This document shows positions 17,955 to 24,362 of a stretch of 53,341 nt of DNA, one piece after another. A program made the translations under genes and the position numbers. The stretch spans positions 3,438,384 to 3,491,724 of the forward strand of contig LS998015.1 in the NCBI GenBank assembly GCA_900498245.1, written 5' to 3'. The notes beneath the pieces are model-generated. The model was not told the origin of the DNA. It saw only the letters and a list, made by a program, of their open reading frames with translations, and searched no databases. Position 1 is the first letter of the stretch, and each line of letters opens with the position of its first letter. This DNA is from Candidatus Zixiibacteriota bacterium. GTDB taxonomy: Bacteria > Zixibacteria > MSB-5A5 > GN15 > PGXB01.

Positions 17955-19115
17955 TCAAAATGGAGGTTGTTCCTTTTCTTTCACGAAGACCATCAGAATT
18001 AGCGCCACAGCGGTCAGTGACAGAGATAGAAGGAACGGCGCCGCCGGGCCAACTTTGTCCCACAGAATTCCGGCTATGAACGAGGCCGGCAGGGCACCCA
18101 GCCCGATAACCATCTGAAATCCGCCCAGGGCGCTGGCCCGATATTCGGCGGGACAAAGTTCCGAAACAAAAGCCTTCTGGACCGTATCCAGAGCTCCTCG
18201 ATGCATACCATATAGAACAAAGGCGATGATAATGACGGCAAGGCTCTTCTCCATCAACAGACAAACCGATACCAGTCCCCATAATAGAAATGCGATCCCA
18301 ATGACTTTCTTGCGCCCAATTCTGTCCGCCAACCGCCCGAAAGGTATCGAAGTCACAAATGCCACCGCCGTAAAGAGCAGATAAAGCGCCGGCACGGTTG
18401 TCATTCTGAAGCCGTTCTTCTCGGCAAATATCAGGAGGAAAGAATAACTGAAGGCTCCGAGAGAAAAAATGGCGCTGGCTATCAGAAACAGACGAAAATT
18501 CGGGTTCAGATCCCGCAGCCGCATCCCTTTATAAATGGTCTTGATTGTATCGCGCTGCTCTTTCACGCCAAATGTAATCAGAAGGACAGCCAGCACCGAG
18601 GGAAGCGCGGCCAGGAAAAAAATTTTGCGGTAGCCCAAAATCGGCAGAAGAGCGATGCTGGCCAGGATGCCGCAGACCGCTCCAAGATTATCCATCGCCC
18701 TTAAGATTCCGAAATTCCCCCCGCGATTTTCGCGAACCGAAATATCGGCAATTATGGCGTCGCGGGGAGCACTCCGAATTTTGCCCGAACGGTCAAGAAT
18801 CCGTATCGGTATCAATTGCGGCCAGGAACGGGAAAGGCCATAGCCCACCCGAGAAATTGCTCCCAGAGCATAGCCGACGCTGATAAAGATCTTTCTTCGT
18901 TTGATTCGGTCGGAAATATATCCCGAGGCGGCCTGGGAAATAGAAACGATGGCGTCGCCGAGGCCATCGATAAATCCGAGCACCGCCATGTTGGCGCCGA
19001 GAACGGACGTGACAAAAAGCGGCCAGATGGGATAAATCATATCGGAGCCGAGGTCGTTTAAAAACGAGGCCACCGCAAAAATGCCAATTATTCGCCGCGG
19101 ACGTTCCGGTTTCAT
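17955..19115 (-). CDS. MFS transporter
   Basis: A 386-aa major facilitator with twelve predicted helices. The loop 2-3 signature is GYISDRIKRRKIFISVGY and its repeat in the second half is GRLADRIGRKKVIGIAF. The sequence resembles drug/solute efflux members (MFS_1), and the substrate cannot be told. It converges with the cusA gene, separated by 17 bp, and diverges from the DUF134 gene, from which it is 129 bp away. The 26-bp palindrome at 19203-19228 could therefore affect it as well. Confidence 0.88.
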   Translation of the reverse strand: MKPERPRRIIGIFAVASFLNDLGSDMIYPIWPLFVTSVLGANMAVLGFIDGLGDAIVSISQAASGYISDRIKRRKIFISVGYALGAISRVGYGLSRSWPQLIPIRILDRSGKIRSAPRDAIIADISVRENRGGNFGILRAMDNLGAVCGILASIALLPILGYRKIFFLAALPSVLAVLLITFGVKEQRDTIKTIYKGMRLRDLNPNFRLFLIASAIFSLGAFSYSFLLIFAEKNGFRMTTVPALYLLFTAVAFVTSIPFGRLADRIGRKKVIGIAFLLWGLVSVCLLMEKSLAVIIIAFVLYGMHRGALDTVQKAFVSELCPAEYRASALGGFQMVIGLGALPASFIAGILWDKVGPAAPFLLSLSLTAVALILMVFVKEKEQPPF

Positions 19116-19197
19116 GAAGAATGAATCTATGCCTTAATGGACAAAATGGCAAGTTCCGTGAAACACTCCGATTATAAGAAAAAAGACAAAATAGGAC

Positions 19198-19228
19198 TTG
19201 ACATATTATGAGCATATGCTCATAATAT
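19198..19228 (+). promoter_or_regulatory. promoter with 26-bp palindromic operator
   Basis: TTGACA (19198-19203) and CATAAT (19221-19226) are spaced by 17 bp, a near-consensus promoter. Positions 19203-19228 are a perfect 26-bp palindrome (core TATGAGCATATGCTCATA), so it fills the spacer and covers the -10 element. A dimeric regulator bound here would block RNA polymerase. The DUF134 HTH protein encoded just downstream is the obvious candidate autoregulator. AAGGAGA at 19234-19240 is the ribosome site of that gene. Confidence 0.85.
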
Positions 19229-19244
19229 AGGTAAAGGAGAATCA

Positions 19245-19739
19245 ATGCCGCGACCAAAGTGCGCTCGACAAATAGCCTGCCGGCCCGAGGTAGTCTATTT
19301 CAAACCCCGGGGCGTTCCCTTGCGATCGCTTGTGGAAGTCGTTCTGGAAAAGGATGAGCTCGAGGCGCTTCGCCTGGCCGATTGCGAGGGCCTGTACCAG
19401 GAGGAAGCTGCTTTGCGGATGAAAATTTCCCGGCCGACCTTTGGCCGGATTATCGATTCGGCTCACAGGAAAGTGGCTGAAGCCCTGCTTGACGGCAAAG
19501 CTCTCCGCATAGATGGAGGTAATGTTGAAATGGTGGAAGAGAGAAATTTTAAATGTCGTGACTGCGGTCACGAATGGGCGGTGGCTTTCGGAACCGGTCG
19601 TCCGCAGGAATGCCCCAACTGCCGCAGCCTGAATCTACATCGCTCCGATCGGGGTTTTGGCCAGGGGGGCGGACGGCGCAACCGGGGACAGGCATGTCGC
19701 GGGGGCGGGCAATGGAAAAGAAACAGGGAAACCGCTTAG
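19245..19739 (+). CDS. DUF134 family HTH regulator with C-terminal zinc ribbon
   Basis: A 164-aa protein. Residues 1-95 match DUF134 (UPF0251): MPRPKCARQI start, the acidic segment LEKDELEALRLADCEGLYQEEAA and the helix-turn-helix ALRMKISRPTFGRIIDSAHRKVAEAL. The second part (residues 104-126) has CRDCGHEW and ECPNCRS, a C-x2-C/C-x2-C zinc ribbon, then a basic, Gly-rich tail. DUF134 proteins are presumed DNA-binding regulators and are frequently next to NifX/NifB-domain proteins, as here. The start is fixed by AAGGAGA five bases upstream. It is the first gene of a three-gene unit with overlaps. Confidence 0.88.
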   Translation: MPRPKCARQIACRPEVVYFKPRGVPLRSLVEVVLEKDELEALRLADCEGLYQEEAALRMKISRPTFGRIIDSAHRKVAEALLDGKALRIDGGNVEMVEERNFKCRDCGHEWAVAFGTGRPQECPNCRSLNLHRSDRGFGQGGGRRNRGQACRGGGQWKRNRETA

Positions 19740-19903
19740 GGCCGGGCGGATTCTGCGTCTGCCCCAAATGCGGATGGAAAAAGGGACATTATCCCAATAT
19801 CCCCTGCATTGAAGAGAAATGTCCGCGGTGCGGCGCGACCTTATTAAGACAAGAGGGCGAGCATTTTAGCATATTAGATAAAAAGAGGAAGAACAAATTA
19901 TGA
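19712..19903 (+). CDS. small zinc-ribbon protein
   Basis: The frame is open further upstream, but the likely start is ATG 19712, just after a G-rich ribosome-site-like stretch; this gives 63 aa and overlaps the DUF134 gene by 28 bp. It begins with a basic part and has GGFCVCPKCGWKKGH and PCIEEKCPRCGATL, forming two CxxC-type pairs for zinc or a cluster. Proteins of this size and pattern accompany DUF134 and NifX/NifB-domain genes. Its stop overlaps the next ATG by 4 nt. Function unknown; a metal- or redox-linked role is inference. Confidence 0.75.
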   Translation: MEKKQGNRLGPGGFCVCPKCGWKKGHYPNIPCIEEKCPRCGATLLRQEGEHFSILDKKRKNKL

Positions 19904-20292
19904 AAATCGCAATTGTATCCGACGATCAAAAGACAATTGCTGCCCATTTTGGGCGGGCCGCTGGTTTCGTCATTTTTAATACAGACAATGGTTCTGTAAT
20001 CGGCCGTGAATATCGGCTCAACCGCTTCACCATGCATGTCCTGCAACCCGAACGCCACCATGAGCCGGGCCATCATCACAGCCATGGACCAATTATAGAG
20101 GCGCTTCGAGATTGTACGGTTGTCATTTCTCGGGGCATGGGCCGAAGGATATTTGACGATCTGAAGGAGGCCGGGAAAGAGGTCTTTATTACTTCGGAAT
20201 CGGAGGTCGATACGGCCGCGCAGATGTACCTTGGCGGAACCCTCGTGAATCGGCCCGACATGCGGTGTGAGCACGGCGCTCATAATGGATAG
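19900..20292 (+). CDS. NifX/NifB-domain protein (dinitrogenase iron-molybdenum cofactor family)
   Basis: A 130-aa single-domain protein of the NifX/NifB/NafY family: MKIAIVSDDQKTIAAHFGRAAGFVIF at the start, ISRGMGRRIFDDLKEAG in the middle. A His-rich loop, ERHHEPGHHHSHG (about residues 50-62), and a second CEHGAH near the C-terminus could bind metal. In nitrogen fixers the fold carries FeMo-cofactor precursors. No nif genes are present here, so a general iron-sulfur or metal-cluster role is more likely. The ATG overlaps the zinc-ribbon gene stop (ATGA). Confidence 0.88.
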   Translation: MKIAIVSDDQKTIAAHFGRAAGFVIFNTDNGSVIGREYRLNRFTMHVLQPERHHEPGHHHSHGPIIEALRDCTVVISRGMGRRIFDDLKEAGKEVFITSESEVDTAAQMYLGGTLVNRPDMRCEHGAHNG

Positions 20293-20537
20293 ATATTTCC
20301 ACTAATCCCCGATCTCCGCAATTCGATTTAACGAGAGTCTATTCTCAGCCAGTTTCTCCTCAATGATTCCTGAAAATAGGAAAAAAAGTCCTTGTTTATA
20401 GCATTTTTGATTCGTAATCTCTTCTGGAGTCAAAAGGAAAATGAACAAGATTCCTTCCCTTAAGCCGTCGACGCCCAGCATCGCATTGCCGCACAACGGA
20501 TTGTGGGATATTGTAATTTTGACTGGGGAGTCAGATT
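20293..20537. other. intergenic region without a recognised gene
   Basis: About 245 bp between the NifX-like gene and the next promoter. The frames show only short, unconvincing openings (for example 20302-20496 on the minus strand, without a ribosome site). I see no strong terminator hairpin. Confidence 0.5.
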
Positions 20538-20601
20538 TGAAGTGAATTATTTCAAAAAATAGTTGACAAATATCGACCCCCCTATATATTAATTCACTTC
20601 A
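20538..20601 (+). promoter_or_regulatory. strong promoter flanked by a 12-bp inverted repeat
   Basis: TTGACA (20563-20568) and TATATT (20585-20590) are spaced by 16 bp, giving a strong promoter for the lipoprotein operon with a start near 20597. TGAAGTGAATTA (20538-20549) and its exact inverse TAATTCACTTCA (20590-20601) flank it with 40 bp between. The right arm overlaps the -10 edge and start site. Such an arrangement could bind a regulator at both sides of the promoter. Confidence 0.75.
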
Positions 20602-20614
20602 TAAAAAAAGAGAT

Positions 20615-20734
20615 ATGGTATTTGAAGCCGGAATAGAGCATCATTACCAGACTTCTTTGAGAATGAAAGGAAATGACCGAATTGCGCGACAATTCGGAGA
20701 TGCAGAAAAATTTGAAGTAAACAAAGAGACCTAA
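20615..20734 (+). CDS. possible 39-aa leader ORF
   Basis: An ATG at 20615, preceded by AAAAAGAGA, opens a 39-codon frame (MVFEAGIEHH... ending KFEVNKET) inside the about 220-nt leader of the lipoprotein gene. A second in-frame ATG is at 20663. I do not recognise the peptide. It may be a regulatory upstream ORF, a small protein or chance. Confidence 0.3.
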   Translation: MVFEAGIEHHYQTSLRMKGNDRIARQFGDAEKFEVNKET

Positions 20735-20817
20735 TCAGTCGCGGGATGTGTGCAAGTGAGATTCTTGTGCGTATCCTTTTTTTTCGTCCGTTACGGCGGA
20801 CAGAAAGGAATGTCAAC

Positions 20818-21414
20818 ATGTTGAAGAGAGTATCATTGGTTCTTGTCGCCCTGACGCTGCTGGTGATTGCCGGTTGCAGTAAGGCTCCTGAAGTTGAGAT
20901 GCAGGCGGCTCAGGCGGGGTTGGATGCGGCGAAAACCGCTGAGGCTCAGGATTATGCTCCCGATGCATTCAGAATGGCATCCGATACTTTGAACGCCGCT
21001 ATGGCTGCCAAGCAGGAGCAGGATTCCAAATTCGCACTTTTCCGCTCGTATGGCAAATCGAAAGAAATGTTTGTCCGGGCCAAAGCTCTGGCTGACAACG
21101 CTTCTACTCAGGCCGCTCAGGAAAAAGAGCGTGTGAAACAGGAAGTGACGAATTTAATCACCCAGGCCCAGGCCGCTATCGACAGTGCCGCCGCGGCATT
21201 GAAGAAAGCTCCTAAAGGCAAGGGAAATAAAGCCGAGATCGAATTGATCAACAATGATCTCGTCGGCGTTCAGGCCTCCTTCACGGAAGCTCAGAACGAT
21301 TTCAACGCCGGCAAATACAAAGTGGCTCAGGCCAAGGTTCAGGCTGTAATTCAGAAGGCCGACAGCATCATCAATGAAATAGCCATGGCCGCGGCGAAGA
21401 AGGCGGGCAAGTAG
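20818..21414 (+). CDS. Ala-rich coiled-coil lipoprotein (DUF4398-like) with C-terminal lysine
   Basis: 198 aa from ATG 20818, which follows AAAGGA; the upstream 24 codons are not part of the protein. A lipoprotein signal ends in lipobox VIAGC. The mature protein is almost all helical and very rich in Ala, Gln, Glu and Lys, with the pattern Y-x-P-x-x-x-x-x-A of DUF4398-type domains (about residues 38-100) and a long coiled coil after it. It ends in ...AAAKKAGK, that is, with a C-terminal lysine. The first part is clearly similar to the N-terminal domain of the L,D-transpeptidase encoded next. Its own strong promoter and a hairpin after it suggest high expression. I infer a structural envelope role, possibly a covalent link to peptidoglycan. 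Confidence 0.88.
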   Translation: MLKRVSLVLVALTLLVIAGCSKAPEVEMQAAQAGLDAAKTAEAQDYAPDAFRMASDTLNAAMAAKQEQDSKFALFRSYGKSKEMFVRAKALADNASTQAAQEKERVKQEVTNLITQAQAAIDSAAAALKKAPKGKGNKAEIELINNDLVGVQASFTEAQNDFNAGKYKVAQAKVQAVIQKADSIINEIAMAAAKKAGK

Positions 21415-21452
21415 GTCGGGAAATATTACGATCTTGAACGCACCTAATTCTC

Positions 21453-21493
21453 GCGGGGGTCGAACGAATACAGTACGACCCCCGCAGCATTTT
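21453..21493 (+). terminator. terminator-like hairpin between lipoprotein and transpeptidase genes
   Basis: GCGGGGGTCG (21453-21462) and CGACCCCCGC (21476-21485) form a perfect 10-bp stem with a 13-nt loop, followed by AGCATTTT. The T-run is short, so partial read-through is likely. It lies 38 nt after the lipoprotein stop and before the ATG at 21527, which would make the lipoprotein mRNA more abundant than the downstream part. Confidence 0.65.
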
Positions 21494-21526
21494 GGCCCTC
21501 GCCCCTCGCGTCCTGCTTCGAGGAAA

Positions 21527-22612
21527 ATGCGGAAACTCATTATTGGCTTCGGAATCATTCTCCTTCTGATCGGAGCTGTTATAGTATTATTCGTCGGGGC
21601 TCCGAATCCTCCGACAGTGTCGCTGGAGCACGCCAAGCAGATGCTCAACAAAGCTGAAAAGGCGGCTTCGTTGCGCTACTCCCCTGAAATGTACCGTGCC
21701 GCCGAGGACTTAATCAAAATCGGATGGATGGAAATGGCTCGTCAGAACGGCCGGTTGGCCCCGTTTCGCAATTATAAAACGGCCGATTCGCTCTTGACCC
21801 TGGCTTACCAGAAAGCATCGGACGCCGCCGATCAGGCCCAGAAAACTCTACAAAATCTTCAAGCGACTGTGCAGGGAGAACGTAACCAATTATATGACGA
21901 GTTGCTCGAATGGCGGGAGTCGCTTAACGGCACTCTGGCCAAAAATGACGGCGAAGCTTACTGGAACCGGGCCGAAATGGCCTATAAGACCAGTGAAAAA
22001 CTTATGAATATGGGCGAATACGAAGAGGCGCGAAGTAAAATAATTCTGGGTAAAGAATCATTGCGGCATCTGGGTAAAATCGTGGCCGACTATTCCAATG
22101 ATGAGGCCCAGAAACTTCATATCTGGCAGCGCTGGGTCCAGGAAACAATCGACAATTCACGCGCTGACGGTACCTACGCGGTCATTGTCGATAAAGGAAA
22201 ACACAAGGCATATCTTATTCACCGGGGAAAATTGAAGTTGACTTTCGATTGCGATCTCGGCTACAACCCCTCGACACAAAAACTGTTTGCCGGAGATGGC
22301 GCCACTCCGGAAGGCAAATATTATGTGACGGCCGTCAAGGGCAACGGCGCCAGCAGGTATTATAAGGCCCTGCTCATAAATTACCCTAACGCCACCGATC
22401 GCCAGCGATTCGCGGAAAGCAAATCCCGGGGAATTATTTCAAAACGATCCCGCATCGGAGGGCTTATCGAAATTCACGGAGAAGGCGGGCGAAATCGCGA
22501 CTGGACCGAAGGGTGTGTGGCGCTGTCAAACCGGGATATGGATCGTCTGATGCAATATATTTCAATCGGGACGCCGGTAACAATTGTGCGGCGCTCCAAC
22601 AACTGGCCATGA
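21527..22612 (+). CDS. L,D-transpeptidase (YkuD) with N-terminal helical module
   Basis: 361 aa from ATG 21527, preceded by GAGGAAA; an upstream TTG at 21434 would place the hairpin inside the gene and is unlikely. A basic start and a membrane anchor (about residues 4-22) are followed by a helical domain (30-180) similar to the preceding lipoprotein (both have Y-[SA]-P, then A-x-F-R-x-Y about 30-40 residues later). The YkuD domain (about 205-355) has IEIHGEGG and TEGCVAL with catalytic Cys about residue 330. YkuD enzymes make 3-3 cross-links in peptidoglycan or attach lipoproteins to it. The helical module may bind the lipoprotein or the cell wall. Its stop overlaps the next ATG by 4 nt. Confidence 0.9.
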   Translation: MRKLIIGFGIILLLIGAVIVLFVGAPNPPTVSLEHAKQMLNKAEKAASLRYSPEMYRAAEDLIKIGWMEMARQNGRLAPFRNYKTADSLLTLAYQKASDAADQAQKTLQNLQATVQGERNQLYDELLEWRESLNGTLAKNDGEAYWNRAEMAYKTSEKLMNMGEYEEARSKIILGKESLRHLGKIVADYSNDEAQKLHIWQRWVQETIDNSRADGTYAVIVDKGKHKAYLIHRGKLKLTFDCDLGYNPSTQKLFAGDGATPEGKYYVTAVKGNGASRYYKALLINYPNATDRQRFAESKSRGIISKRSRIGGLIEIHGEGGRNRDWTEGCVALSNRDMDRLMQYISIGTPVTIVRRSNNWP

Positions 22613-23259
22613 AAAAGTTAGTACTTTTTGTCATATTACCGCTGATGATCATTATTGCCGGCGGTGTAATTTATCTTCTGACACTGACACCCGGCGACGC
22701 GGGAGAAGCGGATTCACCGGTTTACGCCGACAGCATTTCGGCGGTGTTGCCCAAAGACGCCAAGGCCGCCAAAAAGGCCCTGGTCTCGGCCCGCGCCAAT
22801 ATGACAAAATTGAGGCCGCGCAAGCCGTATTTGGTTATTGATACCCACGCTAATAAAATTTTCCTGCGGACCGAAGATTCCGTTCTGATCGAGGCCACCT
22901 GTTCCACCGGTTCCGGCGGCGAATATATCGACAGCACCACCGGGCGAAAGTGGATTTTTAATACCCCCCGGGGTATTTTTAAAATCAGTAACAAGATTCC
23001 CCATCCCTGGTGGCGCAAGCCGGACTGGGCCTTTCTCGAAGAAGGCGAAACTATCCCCAAAGATGAAGGGGAACGTCTCGATCCCAATATGATGGGCGAT
23101 TACGCCATGGGGTTCGGCGACGGCTATTTTGTGCACGGCACTATTTATGAACGTCTGCTCGGGATAAATGTCACGCACGGGTGTGTTCGGGTCGGGTCCG
23201 ATGACCTCGAGAAAATTTACAATAAAACGCCGATAGGAACCGCATTATATATCTTTTAG
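22609..23259 (+). CDS. L,D-transpeptidase (YkuD family)
   Basis: 216 aa from ATG 22609, in a 4-nt overlap with the preceding gene; the frame is open upstream but that part overlaps the first transpeptidase. It has an N-terminal anchor or signal (residues 4-24), a short linker and a YkuD domain beginning KPYLVIDTHANKIFL. The classic catalytic motif VHGTIY...THGCVRV is complete, with Cys about residue 192. It is a canonical ErfK/YbiS-like enzyme working in the periplasm on peptidoglycan tetrapeptides. With the previous gene, it gives this operon two different transpeptidases, which could split cross-linking and lipoprotein attachment; that division is inference. Confidence 0.92.
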   Translation: MKKLVLFVILPLMIIIAGGVIYLLTLTPGDAGEADSPVYADSISAVLPKDAKAAKKALVSARANMTKLRPRKPYLVIDTHANKIFLRTEDSVLIEATCSTGSGGEYIDSTTGRKWIFNTPRGIFKISNKIPHPWWRKPDWAFLEEGETIPKDEGERLDPNMMGDYAMGFGDGYFVHGTIYERLLGINVTHGCVRVGSDDLEKIYNKTPIGTALYIF

Positions 23260-23264
23260 ATGTG

Positions 23265-23966
23265 ATGCCTTATTTTATAATGAAATACCGGGTTCTCATT
23301 CTTCCATTAATTTTCCTTTTGCTTATCGGCGGCTGTCGTTCAAAGGAAACCACAAAAGCCGCCGAACCATCCGTAAAAAAGAAGGCCGCCGGCGCAGAAA
23401 CCGGTAAACCCGAAGAAGTGTACCTCCTTCTCCAGTCGGAATTGAAACTGGCCAAAGAGAAAAAGGTATATCTGGTAATCGACATTCCCAATCGGGAGAT
23501 TCTTCTCAAACTGGGCGGGGTGACGGTCTGGAATGATCCGATAAAAATCGATCCTGCCGGGGACTCGGACAGCCTGAAAGATTTCGCCCGCAAATTTACC
23601 GACGGCAATAAGGTCTTCATCCGCCCCGTGATTGATAAACATCTGTATGCCGCATCGGATAAGAGTTCCGATTCGGTTCTCAAAATTGTCAGTGAAGTGG
23701 TGCGGGCCAAAATCGATCTGATGCAGCGGGTCATTCCGGAACGATTCGAGATCCTCTGGGCCAACGACCTGCTTTTGGATATCCGCACCGATGTCCCCGG
23801 AAAGCCGCCCTCAAAATTCAAAAATACCGTGGTGGAACTTCAGCACGCTCTTCAGCGTCCTTTCGGCGAATCGCATGTGGTTATCCGTATGAACGCCGAC
23901 CAGGCCATTACTCTGTACCGGGTGGCGGAGCGGGGCCTGCCAACTTTGATTTATCCCGGCAATTGA
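23265..23966 (+). CDS. lipoprotein resembling an L,D-transpeptidase without catalytic Cys
   Basis: About 228-233 aa; starts at GTG 23262, ATG 23265 and ATG 23280 are all in frame, and the last gives the neatest signal MKYRVLILPLIFLLLIGGC with lipobox IGGC. Residues near 60-85, KKVYLVIDIPNREILLKLGG, resemble the first strands of the YkuD domain of the preceding gene, but the remainder lacks HG and HGC motifs and no Cys follows the lipobox. It may be a pseudo-enzyme or regulatory partner of the two transpeptidases, or an unrelated fold. It is 5-20 bp after them and ends the operon. Confidence 0.75.
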   Translation: MPYFIMKYRVLILPLIFLLLIGGCRSKETTKAAEPSVKKKAAGAETGKPEEVYLLLQSELKLAKEKKVYLVIDIPNREILLKLGGVTVWNDPIKIDPAGDSDSLKDFARKFTDGNKVFIRPVIDKHLYAASDKSSDSVLKIVSEVVRAKIDLMQRVIPERFEILWANDLLLDIRTDVPGKPPSKFKNTVVELQHALQRPFGESHVVIRMNADQAITLYRVAERGLPTLIYPGN

Positions 23967-23978
23967 AATTTTCCCAAA

Positions 23979-24362
23979 TTATCCCCCAGACAGACTGAAG
24001 AGCAAAATTATCAAGACTATTAAAGTGACTACCGTATAAAAATAATCTCTCTGCTTTAAAAACGCCGCGACCGAAAAGGCCACCCGTGCGATCGGCGTAG
24101 CAATCAATAATAATAATCCCAATTGAATGATGGCCTGACTGCGGAGTTGGAACGACTGTGATATAATTTGCGGCAGTTCTTTAAGGGATTTCGGCATTTC
24201 AGTAAAAGTCGAATAGTCGGGGCGGGTCAGGCCGTACTTCCAGAGATAAATAATTCCGCCGAAAAGAACCACCCCCGCCGAGATAAGAACCCCGATCCGT
24301 AGAAGATTGCCGATGGTAATTTCCAGGCGATCGCCTTTTTCTATTTCTGGATGAGGCCTCAT
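23979..24362 (-). CDS. DUF1634 membrane protein
   Basis: A 127-aa protein with three hydrophobic helices (about 20-42, 78-98, 104-124). ISAGVVLFGGIIYL and GLLLLIATPIARVAFSVAAFLKQRD match DUF1634. Genes of this family are regularly next to TauE/SafE exporters; here its ATG overlaps the stop of such a gene by 1 nt (TGATG). It is probably an accessory subunit of the exporter. It is the last gene of the long minus-strand run. Confidence 0.88.
   Translation of the reverse strand: MRPHPEIEKGDRLEITIGNLLRIGVLISAGVVLFGGIIYLWKYGLTRPDYSTFTEMPKSLKELPQIISQSFQLRSQAIIQLGLLLLIATPIARVAFSVAAFLKQRDYFYTVVTLIVLIILLFSLSGG

Noticed and set aside
19900-20292. Nitrogen fixation role from the NifX/NifB domain
   Set aside because: No nif structural or assembly gene is present; the domain is widespread in non-fixers next to DUF134.
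20302-20496. 64-codon minus-strand frame after the NifX-like gene
   Set aside because: No ribosome site, no conserved-looking motif; likely chance.
21434-21526. TTG start at 21434 for the first transpeptidase
   Set aside because: The added residues are low-complexity and encoded by the hairpin; ATG 21527 has GAGGA and leads straight into a membrane anchor.
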